A stretch of 6,963 bases of DNA from an uncultured Cryomorphaceae bacterium (lineage in GTDB: Bacteria > Bacteroidota > Bacteroidia > Flavobacteriales > Schleiferiaceae): contig CAJWXO010000061.1 of assembly GCA_913049755.1 (NCBI GenBank), forward strand, positions 1-6,963, given 5' to 3'. Within the stretch, counting starts at the first letter, position 1; each line of letters opens with the position of its first letter. Positions 1 to 6,548 of this stretch are shown here, piece after piece. The notes below the pieces were generated by a model. It saw nothing but the letters and a program-made list of their open reading frames with translations. It did not search any database and was not told the origin of the DNA. The translations under genes and the position numbers were made by a program.

Positions 1-915
1 GTCACGGAAAAGTACTAGAAAGACAAACTCTTTGTTCAATTGGCGAAGAGACTCATACCTCAGTATCATGTTGTTGTTTTTTGAGAGATAAATTTTTTCT
101 GGTTCATGACAAATGAGTGCCTGGTAATCGAGATAAAGCTGATAGTCTTTATCAGATAAAGAGTGCTTTATTAAATTTTCGCTTTCTATGAATGCATCTT
201 GATAAATAGATTTAAAGAAGTATTCTTCCAGTGCCTCATTCGATTTCATGTCTATTGAAACACCATCACCATGGCTCCTTTCTGCCTTTTTTCTGCTATT
301 GGGTTTGTAGAGTTTTCTCCAGGTACGAGGACTCATAAGAAAGGGCATGTTTGAATATGAAAGAGAGGTGAAAGAACCACTACTATGAAGGGAATTCATC
401 AAATTGGTAGTGCCTGATCGTGCCAGCCCACTCACAATTAAAAACCTTTCTTTTTTTACTTTTAGGGTATATTTCTTAAGCTCTCGCGACAAAAGCTTAA
501 GTCCAATATTTGAATTATCTAAAACAAGATGATGGAATAGCTGACTGATATCGTTATAAGAGCTTTTAGAGGCATTTGGAATAAAAAATGGTACACTTGC
601 TCCAATGGAAAAGCCAATTAATGCAGATTGGCTGTTCCAAATCAATCCATCAAAAAAATATCTAAGAGCATATATTGAAAAGAAAGCAATAGTGATAGTT
701 AAAATAATTATCGCCAGCACTTTAAAAATTACAATCACCAATAGTTTAGTCCCTTTTTCAATTCTAGTTATTTTTTGGTCTTCATTTTCATCTCTTAGAA
801 TATCATCTAAGAGCCCAACACTACTGGTAGCAAGTTTATAAAAATGATGTCTTTTGTATCGGAGGAAATAAAAGGCAAAAAACCCTATTGATCCTAAAAA
901 AAACGCACTGAGCAT
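1..915 (-). CDS. Membrane-anchored PAPS-dependent sulfotransferase, 3' end cut by window edge
   Basis: The 305 visible residues run off the left edge. An N-terminal membrane part has one hydrophobic segment at about residues 1-18, followed by a basic RYKRHH stretch, and a second, long one at about 57-88. The remainder looks like a cytosolic sulfotransferase domain. The 5'-phosphosulfate-binding loop is at about 162-175 (SGLARSGTTNLMNS), SKNNN follows at 278-282, and the beginning of the 3'-phosphate-binding strand (FVFLVLFRD) sits exactly at the edge. In the sulfotransferase family these elements bind PAPS, the sulfate donor; the acceptor cannot be told from sequence. The ATG at 915 lies 3 bases after the stop of the 45-residue gene upstream, and no other start is apparent, so it is probably translationally coupled to that gene. 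The N-terminal two-TM extension is not part of the classical soluble family and suggests a lipid-linked or membrane-proximal acceptor (inference). The fold is well supported and the substrate is unknown. Confidence 0.88.
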   Translation of the reverse strand, partial: MLSAFFLGSIGFFAFYFLRYKRHHFYKLATSSVGLLDDILRDENEDQKITRIEKGTKLLVIVIFKVLAIIILTITIAFFSIYALRYFFDGLIWNSQSALIGFSIGASVPFFIPNASKSSYNDISQLFHHLVLDNSNIGLKLLSRELKKYTLKVKKERFLIVSGLARSGTTNLMNSLHSSGSFTSLSYSNMPFLMSPRTWRKLYKPNSRKKAERSHGDGVSIDMKSNEALEEYFFKSIYQDAFIESENLIKHSLSDKDYQLYLDYQALICHEPEKIYLSKNNNMILRYESLRQLNKEFVFLVLFRD

Positions 916-918
916 TAA

Positions 919-1056
919 TTATTTTTTAAAAAATCGTTTGGCCTTTAGGTAGATTATGAATCCTAAAGAAAAAAGAACAATTGCACCTATTAAAAACATT
1001 AGAATAATACTTCCTACGCCCAATCCCGGTCCAATATATAGTAGTAGCGTTGTCAT
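919..1056 (-). CDS. 45-residue membrane microprotein with YIGPG motif
   Basis: This short gene starts at ATG 1056 and stops with TAA at 919-921. The protein begins MTTLLLYIGPGLGVGSIILM, continues as a single long hydrophobic helix to about residue 37, and ends in a basic tail (KAKRFFKK), so it is probably a single-pass inner-membrane protein with a cytosolic C-terminus. Its start is 4 bases after the stop of the ASST-like gene, and its stop is 3 bases before the sulfotransferase start, so it fits exactly between two genes with no spare sequence. That exact fit is the main evidence that it is real. From memory, similar tiny proteins with an LYIGPG-type N-terminus occur in bacterial envelope or polysaccharide gene groups, but I know of no assigned function. 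It could stabilise or recruit a neighbouring enzyme at the membrane (inference). Confidence 0.8.
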   Translation of the reverse strand: MTTLLLYIGPGLGVGSIILMFLIGAIVLFSLGFIIYLKAKRFFKK

Positions 1057-1060
1057 ATTA

Positions 1061-2338
1061 TTATTTTATTATTCTCGTCCAGTTGGGAAGGTGGTGATAC
1101 CCCTGATGCTGAGACTTTAAAACATTCTTGTAAAGAACATCATCATTATGAAGAATCCATAACAAACCACTATTTTGCTCTTCAACGAAGTATTTTTCGT
1201 TTTTAAGTTTTTCTGAAAGCCCTTCAGTAAAGGTGTAGATCTTATTGGCATTCATCTGTTTTTCTAGCTTTAAACTAAAAGAATCATCATTCAAATGATA
1301 GAAGAGAATTTGAGAATAAATTGGACCTATTTCAACTTTAGATTCAGTTATAATCCAATCTGTATTGGGTTTTTGCCATTTGGTGTGAGTATTATTATTA
1401 AAAATGCTGATTGTACTGTCATTGATAATATCAACATCATGTTGGGATTGAAAAGGACCTTCAATCACATCTATAATTTTGTTACTCGTAGGCCGATAAA
1501 GAAAAATGGTAGAGATGTTTTTGCAGCTAATAAATAAATCACCTTTTTTCAAATATGACCCTGACTCTAAAACTGGCTGTATATCATTTATGTGCAGAGG
1601 GTCTGACGCTTCTGAAGATTTCAGAAGAATTGATTCTAGGGAATTATCTAAGAGTATTTGGCTAAGTGATCTGTGGAATAAAATCAGACCATTTTTGTGG
1701 TCGAGACATGTTATAGCATTATCAATAAAAGAAAACTTACGCTCATCAATTTCTAATTGGGCATCATATTTCGGTTCTTTGACTTTCAGAGTAGGGTAAG
1801 TGCAAAGCCATATGTTATTGTTGTGATCTGTATTTAATGAATGATGTGAAATCACCTGATCTTGACTCCACTTGACATTACTGGATTCATCAATGCAAAA
1901 GACTCCAGGAACCCCTATAGATGCATAGACTAAATGGTTGTTTTTCATTAATAAAGGATGCATTACTCGGCGATGTGAGTTATCCAGGCCTTTGACTTGC
2001 CATGATTTTAATAGTGAATCTGTTCGGAGATTCTTTAACTCAATATTTCGATTGCTATTTGAGCTCGAATATGTAAAGAGCACTAAGACATCATCTTCTA
2101 ATTTATTTATGGGAATGAAATTCTCAGGGGTAGAGATGAAGGTTTGAGGCAAATACTGAACTTGGTCTACTGCTTTGGAAAATTTATCTGGAAATGAACT
2201 CCATTTTATTAATACCTCATCAATTCCCTTTCCAAGGATTTCACTATTGCTGTTCGCTTCCTTAATAAGCCAGGCGAAAGCTGATAAGAATGTTAATACT
2301 AATACAGTATTGGAAAAGAGAAGAAAGATTTTTTTCAC
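1061..2338 (-). CDS. Arylsulfotransferase (ASST)-like beta-propeller protein with N-terminal membrane anchor or signal
   Basis: The protein has 425 residues. A basic start (MKK) and hydrophobic segment at about 4-25 form an uncleaved anchor or signal peptide, placing the rest outside the inner membrane. The remainder resembles the arylsulfotransferase propeller family. Family-like landmarks are HHSLNTDHNNNIW at 165-177, DPLHINDIQP at 246-255, GDLFISCKNISTIFLYRP at 266-283, QHDVDI at 299-304 and SIFNNN at 311-316. In characterised ASSTs, histidines in such motifs and an arginine handle the sulfuryl group, moving sulfate between phenolic compounds without PAPS. Here the SSRN-type position reads SCKN, with Lys at 273 where Arg is usual, so catalysis is uncertain. 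No in-frame ATG is available: an upstream TAA is followed by TTG at 2341 and GTG at 2338. I chose GTG because it gives an MKK signal start. This is the first of three genes separated by 4 and 3 bases. It could be a non-catalytic glycan-binding or sensor relative. Confidence 0.78.
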   Translation of the reverse strand: MKKIFLLFSNTVLVLTFLSAFAWLIKEANSNSEILGKGIDEVLIKWSSFPDKFSKAVDQVQYLPQTFISTPENFIPINKLEDDVLVLFTYSSSNSNRNIELKNLRTDSLLKSWQVKGLDNSHRRVMHPLLMKNNHLVYASIGVPGVFCIDESSNVKWSQDQVISHHSLNTDHNNNIWLCTYPTLKVKEPKYDAQLEIDERKFSFIDNAITCLDHKNGLILFHRSLSQILLDNSLESILLKSSEASDPLHINDIQPVLESGSYLKKGDLFISCKNISTIFLYRPTSNKIIDVIEGPFQSQHDVDIINDSTISIFNNNTHTKWQKPNTDWIITESKVEIGPIYSQILFYHLNDDSFSLKLEKQMNANKIYTFTEGLSEKLKNEKYFVEEQNSGLLWILHNDDVLYKNVLKSQHQGYHHLPNWTRIIK

Positions 2339-2423
2339 CAAAATAATTTCTATCCGAAGTTAGGAACCAATTCTATAATAAAAGGATAACATTATCACCT
2401 ATGTATTCCAGTTTTACTATTGT

Positions 2424-2651
2424 TTAGAAAATTTCTATTTTAAAAAATAGTGTTTGATTTCTATCAGTTAGAGCTGCATGATAAATTCCAGGACTTAAAT
2501 CTAAGTTCATTCTTTTCTCATCCTCTCCCGCTGACCAATTTCCCTTATAAATGACTTTTGCATCGCTTGAATAGATAACAAGTTCAGAGTCATTATTTGC
2601 ATCGCTACGAATTAACTTAAAGTCGCCATGGTTAGGATTTGGTACAATTTT
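2424..2651 (-). other. T9SS type A C-terminal sorting domain (within the large gene)
   Basis: The last 75 residues have the standard layout: KIVPNPNHGDF opening, a middle strand (ELVIYSSDAKVIYKG), then MNLDLSPGIYHAAL and a closing FFKIEIF. In Bacteroidota this domain is recognised by the type IX secretion machinery and normally cleaved off at the cell surface. Its presence fixes both the lineage and the location of the protein. Confidence 0.92.
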
Positions 2652-5600
2652 TAATTTCCGACCCATTTCATTTTCGTCAAGATTAATCCCGGAAACAGTA
2701 TAACATGATGACGTATCTGAACATCCATTTTGCGTAACTATAACGGCATATATACCATTTGTAGTTGGTGTAAATACAGAACTCATTTGTCCTGGAATAA
2801 TTGCCATGGTACTGCAGTCCATCCAAAAGAATGTTGCTGAACTTGCCTGTGCAGCAAGGGTGGTCCCATTTTGAACTACTGAGGTGTTGACGTTGATAAT
2901 TGTCAGGTTCAGGGTCACCGTAGAATCACAACCATTGCTTCCTGCTAAAACATGCATGGGCGAGGATGTTGATGAGGTATAGGTTATTCCATCTATCCAT
3001 TGGTGACTTTGACATGCTGTCACAATATCTGTCCCGACTGTAGTTTGGTTGCTAATCGTTAAGTTCAATGTTACGACAGAATCACAACCATGAACATTTG
3101 ATAGCGCTATATTCGGAGAAGATGTTGAAGATGTGTAAGTCATTCCATCTATCCAAGTATAACTTCCACATGCATTGACTGTCTCTATAACTGCATCTGG
3201 CTGATTAATAATAAGATTCAAAGTGATAACTGAGTCACAACCATTTGCTTTGGTTAAGGCGTACTGAGGAGAAGATGTACTTGACGTATACGTTACTCCA
3301 TCAATCCATGTGTAAGCCAAAGCGCATGTGTCTATAGTTTGGGTTGCATATGACGCGCAATTCGCAACACCTGTTATAGCTATGTTATCCAAATAGAAGT
3401 TATTACCGTAACCATTGACTGAAACGAATTTAATTTTCACCCCACTTGCTCCAGAGTAATTGTCTAAACTGATTGTAGGACATGAAGCAGATGATGAATT
3501 AGTACACCAATCTGATGAAGTTGCTGGAGTCCAATTACTATTTGTGTAAAGACCTGTTCTCCAGCTTTGAGCACCTCCATCACCAAATGCTGCCAAGAGG
3601 CTCCAGGACTGCCCACAGTCTGAAGAAGCATATATTCTTAAGGAGTCTTTATAACTCGCATTATATCCTCGGTAAGCGTACTCAAAGTCTAGCTCTACAA
3701 GAGTATCTCCCACAAAGTTTAGCACTGGTGATATTAATTCATCTTTTTGGCCTACCGAGTTATATGAAAAATGATTTATTCTCACGGCTTTGTCACCAGG
3801 AGTATTTCCTGCAACACTAACCTGTTCCCAGGTAACGGAATTATCAGGGTTGTTAATGGACCATTTTGCATATCCAGATTCAAAATCTTCATTGAAGGGC
3901 AACGATTGGCCTCCAATTTCGAGAGCATTTACATAGGTGGAATCACTTGTTCCATATTGATTGGTGACCGAGAGTTTCACCGAATACGTACCTCCACTAT
4001 TAAAAATTAAATATGGTGATTGACTTGAATCCGAAGTCCCATTAATATAAGTGGCATTACTTGGCGTGATGTCCCAATTCCATGAAGTCGGTGCGCCGCT
4101 ACTTTGGTCAATCAGTTGAACCGTATCTGTTAAATTACAAGTATTGCTTGGTTCTATTACGAATTGAACCGCTGGAGGATTAGGCATGGTGTTGTATGTC
4201 GGACTTTGCCATACACCGCGCCCATAAGTTCCTATTCTTAGAATGTCATTAGTCGACATTAATTCGATATCATTAATTATTACGTTTGGAAGGTTTTCAT
4301 TGAAAGAGACCCATCCAGAGGTAGTGGCATCGCGAAAAAACATGCCAATGTCTGTGCCTACATATATCCCATTTGAATTACCTCCTTCGAATTGAATACA
4401 TTGAGCAGGCACACTAGGAAGACCACTGGAGATATTAGTCCAGGAATTACCTGCATTTGTTGATTCTAGAACTTTATTCGAATTATTATAGCCAGAGCAT
4501 GAGATTACGATATGATTCGGGTCTGTGCCGTCAATATCAATCCCTAAAATATTATATTGGGGCGAAAGATTACCATTATTGGACTTATCTGTCCATGAGC
4601 TTCCGCCATTTGTGGAAAGAAATATTCGTCTATCGATTAAGGCATATATATAGTTACTATTCGAAGGAGCGATTTCAAATTCATCCACATTAGAATTCCC
4701 ATAAATATTGGTTGATGGTCCTGACCATGTAATTCCGGCATTAGTACTTTTCCAGATATTTTTGAAGCCTGCATAAATAGTATTAGAAGTCGTTGGATCA
4801 CATTTAAATGGAGTAACCCAATTCCCATTTCCAGCAGGACTTAAGTTACTATTGATGGAGCTAAAATTACTTCCTCCATTGGTACTCTTAAAAAACTCTC
4901 CATAGTATATGGAAGCATACAGTGTGTTATTCGTGTTGGGGTCAACACCATTATCCATTCCATCTCCGCCTACGACTCGATTCCAGTTTGTAGGTGATGT
5001 TTTGAGGTGTGTTCCATTGTCTTGAGATCCGGCTATAATCAGAGTTGTATCCGTTTGACTTTGGCTTATTTTATAATATTGAGTGATATTCATCCCATTA
5101 TTTAAAGCCGCCCATGAAGACCCTCCATTTGATGACTTAAATACGCCTCCATCCGTTCCTAAATAAAGTTCTGATGAATTAGGTCTGAACCCTGCGTGGT
5201 GGTGATCCGCATGAACATATGGTTTCCCTTGCGCACCATACCAATGAGCATTGATTGCCCATGATGTGCCACCATTGGTACTTTTCCAAATATTAACTCC
5301 ACCTACATAAATTGTATTGGAGTTATTCGGGTCAACGGCAAGTGTTAGATCATACCAGGATTGTCCACCACTACCAGATCCATTGACTTCCCATCCTAAA
5401 ATATTTGGAGATGTGCTTTTTTGAGTCCATGTAGTCCCGTAATTAGAGCTAGAGTAAAGCCCATAAAAACCACTGTTTGAATTTCCGTAAACGGCATAAA
5501 CTTTATTCGGAGAGCTGGGGCTGACCGCTACCTCTACTCGATTGATTCCAGATGTGGGAAGTCCAGAGTTAACCAATGACCATGATGACCCTCCATTGGT

Positions 5601-6476
5601 ACTGCGATACACGGTTGCGTTTCCTCCTGTAGTTCCAGCAAATAAAGTGTCAGAGCCACTACTTATCATTGACAAAGAATTAAACGGACCTGATTGTTTC
5701 AGACTAAAGCTCACTCCATAGTTTGTGCTTTGAAACATACCATCTCTTGTCGCAACAATTATGATATTAGAATTTTTTGGATGTACTAATACTCGTGTAA
5801 TCCTCTTTTGTTGGGTTAAAGAATAACTTAGTCCTGTTGGCCCCCATGTCACTCCGCCATCAGTAGACTTCATGAGCCCAAAACTATATGTGTCTCCTGC
5901 ATCGCGGTCTCCTGTTGCCAGGTACATGGTATCCGGATTATTTGGATCAATGGCTAGATCACTAACTCCAATATTTGTTAATTCATCTGTGAATGTTTGC
6001 CAAGATGACCCATCATTATAACTAACCCAAAGCCCTCCTGATGGAGCTCCTGCATAAATTGTGTCATGATTTGTGGGATGAAAGGTTACGTCATTTATTC
6101 TTCCAATACCATTACTATTAGCGGATCCAGGAGCATTGTAAGGACCCATCGGCTGCCAATCTCCAAAGTCTTGGGAAACCATTTTCTGCTGAGAAACCGC
6201 ATTATACCATACCGCTGGATTTGGCCTTGTTCCGTCCATGTCTACCCGTGGCTCCATAAAATTTTGCCAGCGTTTAAACTGTTTCCAACCATGTCCCTTT
6301 TGATATGGCTTTCCTCTGTATTCATCTTCAAATAAATCTACTACGGTATTGAAGTTGACTTTGTAATCTTGCATCCCTTCTATCCACGCATTATTTGGTT
6401 CATTTTGACCAAAAATTGTATTTGGAAAGGAAAAAAGAATTAGAAATAGAGGGATTAGATAATTTAATTTTTTCAT
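2424..6476 (-). CDS. Large T9SS-exported multidomain surface protein: Asp-box propellers, PKD, MAM-like, repeats, sorting domain
   Basis: The protein has 1350 residues when started at ATG 6476; another ATG at 6488 adds MSIV. I chose 6476 because it gives a standard signal peptide (MKKLNYLIPLFLILFSFPNTIFG, cleavage before Gln about 24). A propeptide-like stretch with FKRWQNFMEPRV follows to about 107. Residues 108-765 hold eleven Asp-box motifs (S-x-N/D-x-G-x-S/T-W/F) and resemble VPS10/sortilin-like and GH74-like propellers. Next come a PKD-type domain (about 767-854), a MAM/jelly-roll domain of the kind called choice-of-anchor J (about 857-1037; begins LPFNEDFESG, ends with GYGNNFYLDNIAITG), three Cys-containing repeats (1051-1191), an Ig-like domain (about 1195-1263) and a T9SS type A sorting domain (1276-1350; VPNPNHGDF, ending FFKIEIF). 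It is therefore predicted to cross the outer membrane by T9SS and be attached or released at the surface. An adhesive or glycan-binding role is inferred. No protease or clear hydrolase signature is visible, although a GH74-type glycosidase cannot be excluded. It precedes the sulfotransferase genes by 85 bases on the same strand. Confidence 0.9.
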   Translation of the reverse strand: MKKLNYLIPLFLILFSFPNTIFGQNEPNNAWIEGMQDYKVNFNTVVDLFEDEYRGKPYQKGHGWKQFKRWQNFMEPRVDMDGTRPNPAVWYNAVSQQKMVSQDFGDWQPMGPYNAPGSANSNGIGRINDVTFHPTNHDTIYAGAPSGGLWVSYNDGSSWQTFTDELTNIGVSDLAIDPNNPDTMYLATGDRDAGDTYSFGLMKSTDGGVTWGPTGLSYSLTQQKRITRVLVHPKNSNIIIVATRDGMFQSTNYGVSFSLKQSGPFNSLSMISSGSDTLFAGTTGGNATVYRSTNGGSSWSLVNSGLPTSGINRVEVAVSPSSPNKVYAVYGNSNSGFYGLYSSSNYGTTWTQKSTSPNILGWEVNGSGSGGQSWYDLTLAVDPNNSNTIYVGGVNIWKSTNGGTSWAINAHWYGAQGKPYVHADHHHAGFRPNSSELYLGTDGGVFKSSNGGSSWAALNNGMNITQYYKISQSQTDTTLIIAGSQDNGTHLKTSPTNWNRVVGGDGMDNGVDPNTNNTLYASIYYGEFFKSTNGGSNFSSINSNLSPAGNGNWVTPFKCDPTTSNTIYAGFKNIWKSTNAGITWSGPSTNIYGNSNVDEFEIAPSNSNYIYALIDRRIFLSTNGGSSWTDKSNNGNLSPQYNILGIDIDGTDPNHIVISCSGYNNSNKVLESTNAGNSWTNISSGLPSVPAQCIQFEGGNSNGIYVGTDIGMFFRDATTSGWVSFNENLPNVIINDIELMSTNDILRIGTYGRGVWQSPTYNTMPNPPAVQFVIEPSNTCNLTDTVQLIDQSSGAPTSWNWDITPSNATYINGTSDSSQSPYLIFNSGGTYSVKLSVTNQYGTSDSTYVNALEIGGQSLPFNEDFESGYAKWSINNPDNSVTWEQVSVAGNTPGDKAVRINHFSYNSVGQKDELISPVLNFVGDTLVELDFEYAYRGYNASYKDSLRIYASSDCGQSWSLLAAFGDGGAQSWRTGLYTNSNWTPATSSDWCTNSSSASCPTISLDNYSGASGVKIKFVSVNGYGNNFYLDNIAITGVANCASYATQTIDTCALAYTWIDGVTYTSSTSSPQYALTKANGCDSVITLNLIINQPDAVIETVNACGSYTWIDGMTYTSSTSSPNIALSNVHGCDSVVTLNLTISNQTTVGTDIVTACQSHQWIDGITYTSSTSSPMHVLAGSNGCDSTVTLNLTIINVNTSVVQNGTTLAAQASSATFFWMDCSTMAIIPGQMSSVFTPTTNGIYAVIVTQNGCSDTSSCYTVSGINLDENEMGRKLKIVPNPNHGDFKLIRSDANNDSELVIYSSDAKVIYKGNWSAGEDEKRMNLDLSPGIYHAALTDRNQTLFFKIEIF
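2904..3326 (-). repeat. Three tandem coding repeats, 52-residue period, WIDGxTYTSSTSSP...GCDS core
   Basis: The three units occupy 3213-3326, 3060-3170 and 2904-3014, starting exactly 156 bases apart. Each opens with Cys, then reads WIDG-x-TYTSSTSSP, a variable stretch, GCDS, and a final TLNL strand. The first unit is 38 residues (CALAYTW start) and the other two are 37 (CGSYTW, CQSHQW). Each has two cysteines that could form an internal disulfide outside the cell. Similar modules recur in large secreted Bacteroidota proteins, where they are thought to act as stalk or adhesion units; this is family recall, not proof. Synonymous positions differ widely between the units, so the duplication is not recent. 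Confidence 0.85.
4440..6023 (-). repeat. Array of eleven Asp-box (BNR-type) motifs in coding sequence
   Basis: Within the T9SS protein, the Asp-box serines lie at about residues 152, 204, 250, 292, 343, 399, 448, 531, 577, 621 and 672. Typical forms are STNGGSSW, STDGGVTW and SSNYGTTW. Spacing is 42-56 residues except for one 83-residue interval (448 to 531), where a blade probably lost its box; that interval holds the QDNGT motif at about 485. A degenerate box (RDATTSGW) follows near 715. One box per blade is the usual pattern for these propellers, so about 13-14 blades are implied. Confidence 0.85.
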
Positions 6477-6548
6477 GACAATCGACATCTGGTTTAGGCT
6501 AGTCCTTTATATCCTATAAAACTACAAAATGATTTACCTTCAGGCATT
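6477..6548. promoter_or_regulatory. Divergent intergenic region expected to hold two promoters
   Basis: Only 72 bases separate the start of the T9SS gene (minus strand) from the start of the glycosyltransferase (plus strand), so any promoters for both must lie here or reach slightly into the genes. On the minus strand, 6517-6524 reads TAGTTTTA, close to the Bacteroidota -7 consensus TAnnTTTG, about 40 bases before the ATG at 6476. I found no matching -33 TTG element at the usual distance, so the exact promoter is not established. No convincing plus-strand promoter was seen. Confidence 0.4.

Noticed and set aside
605..841. Plus-strand open frame of 78 codons opposite the sulfotransferase N-terminus.
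   Set aside because: It lies wholly antisense to a gene with clear TM segments and sulfotransferase motifs, and its product is low-complexity with no recognisable feature.
2339..2341. TTG as the start codon of the ASST-like gene.
   Set aside because: It is possible, but the next codon, GTG, gives an MKK signal-like N-terminus and is the more usual alternative start; the difference is one residue.
1295..2363. Several plus-strand open frames opposite the ASST-like gene.
   Set aside because: They are shadows of the real minus-strand gene, with no family-like sequence and no sensible spacing.
2383..2400. Imperfect inverted repeat (GATAA-CA-TTATC core) between the T9SS gene and the ASST-like gene, followed on the minus strand by a T-rich run; considered as a terminator or operator.
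   Set aside because: The perfect stem is only 5 bases with a 2-base loop, and extending it needs a bulge and a wobble pair. It is too weak to call in AT-rich DNA.
3515..4828. Open frames on both strands within the large T9SS gene.
   Set aside because: The minus-strand frame is continuous for 1350 residues with domains throughout; the others are out-of-frame readings of its repetitive Ser/Asn/Gly codons.
6517..6524. TAGTTTTA on the minus strand as a definite Bacteroidota -7 promoter element.
   Set aside because: It is close to TAnnTTTG, but no TTG-type -33 element is found at the expected distance; kept only as a weak note within the divergent region.
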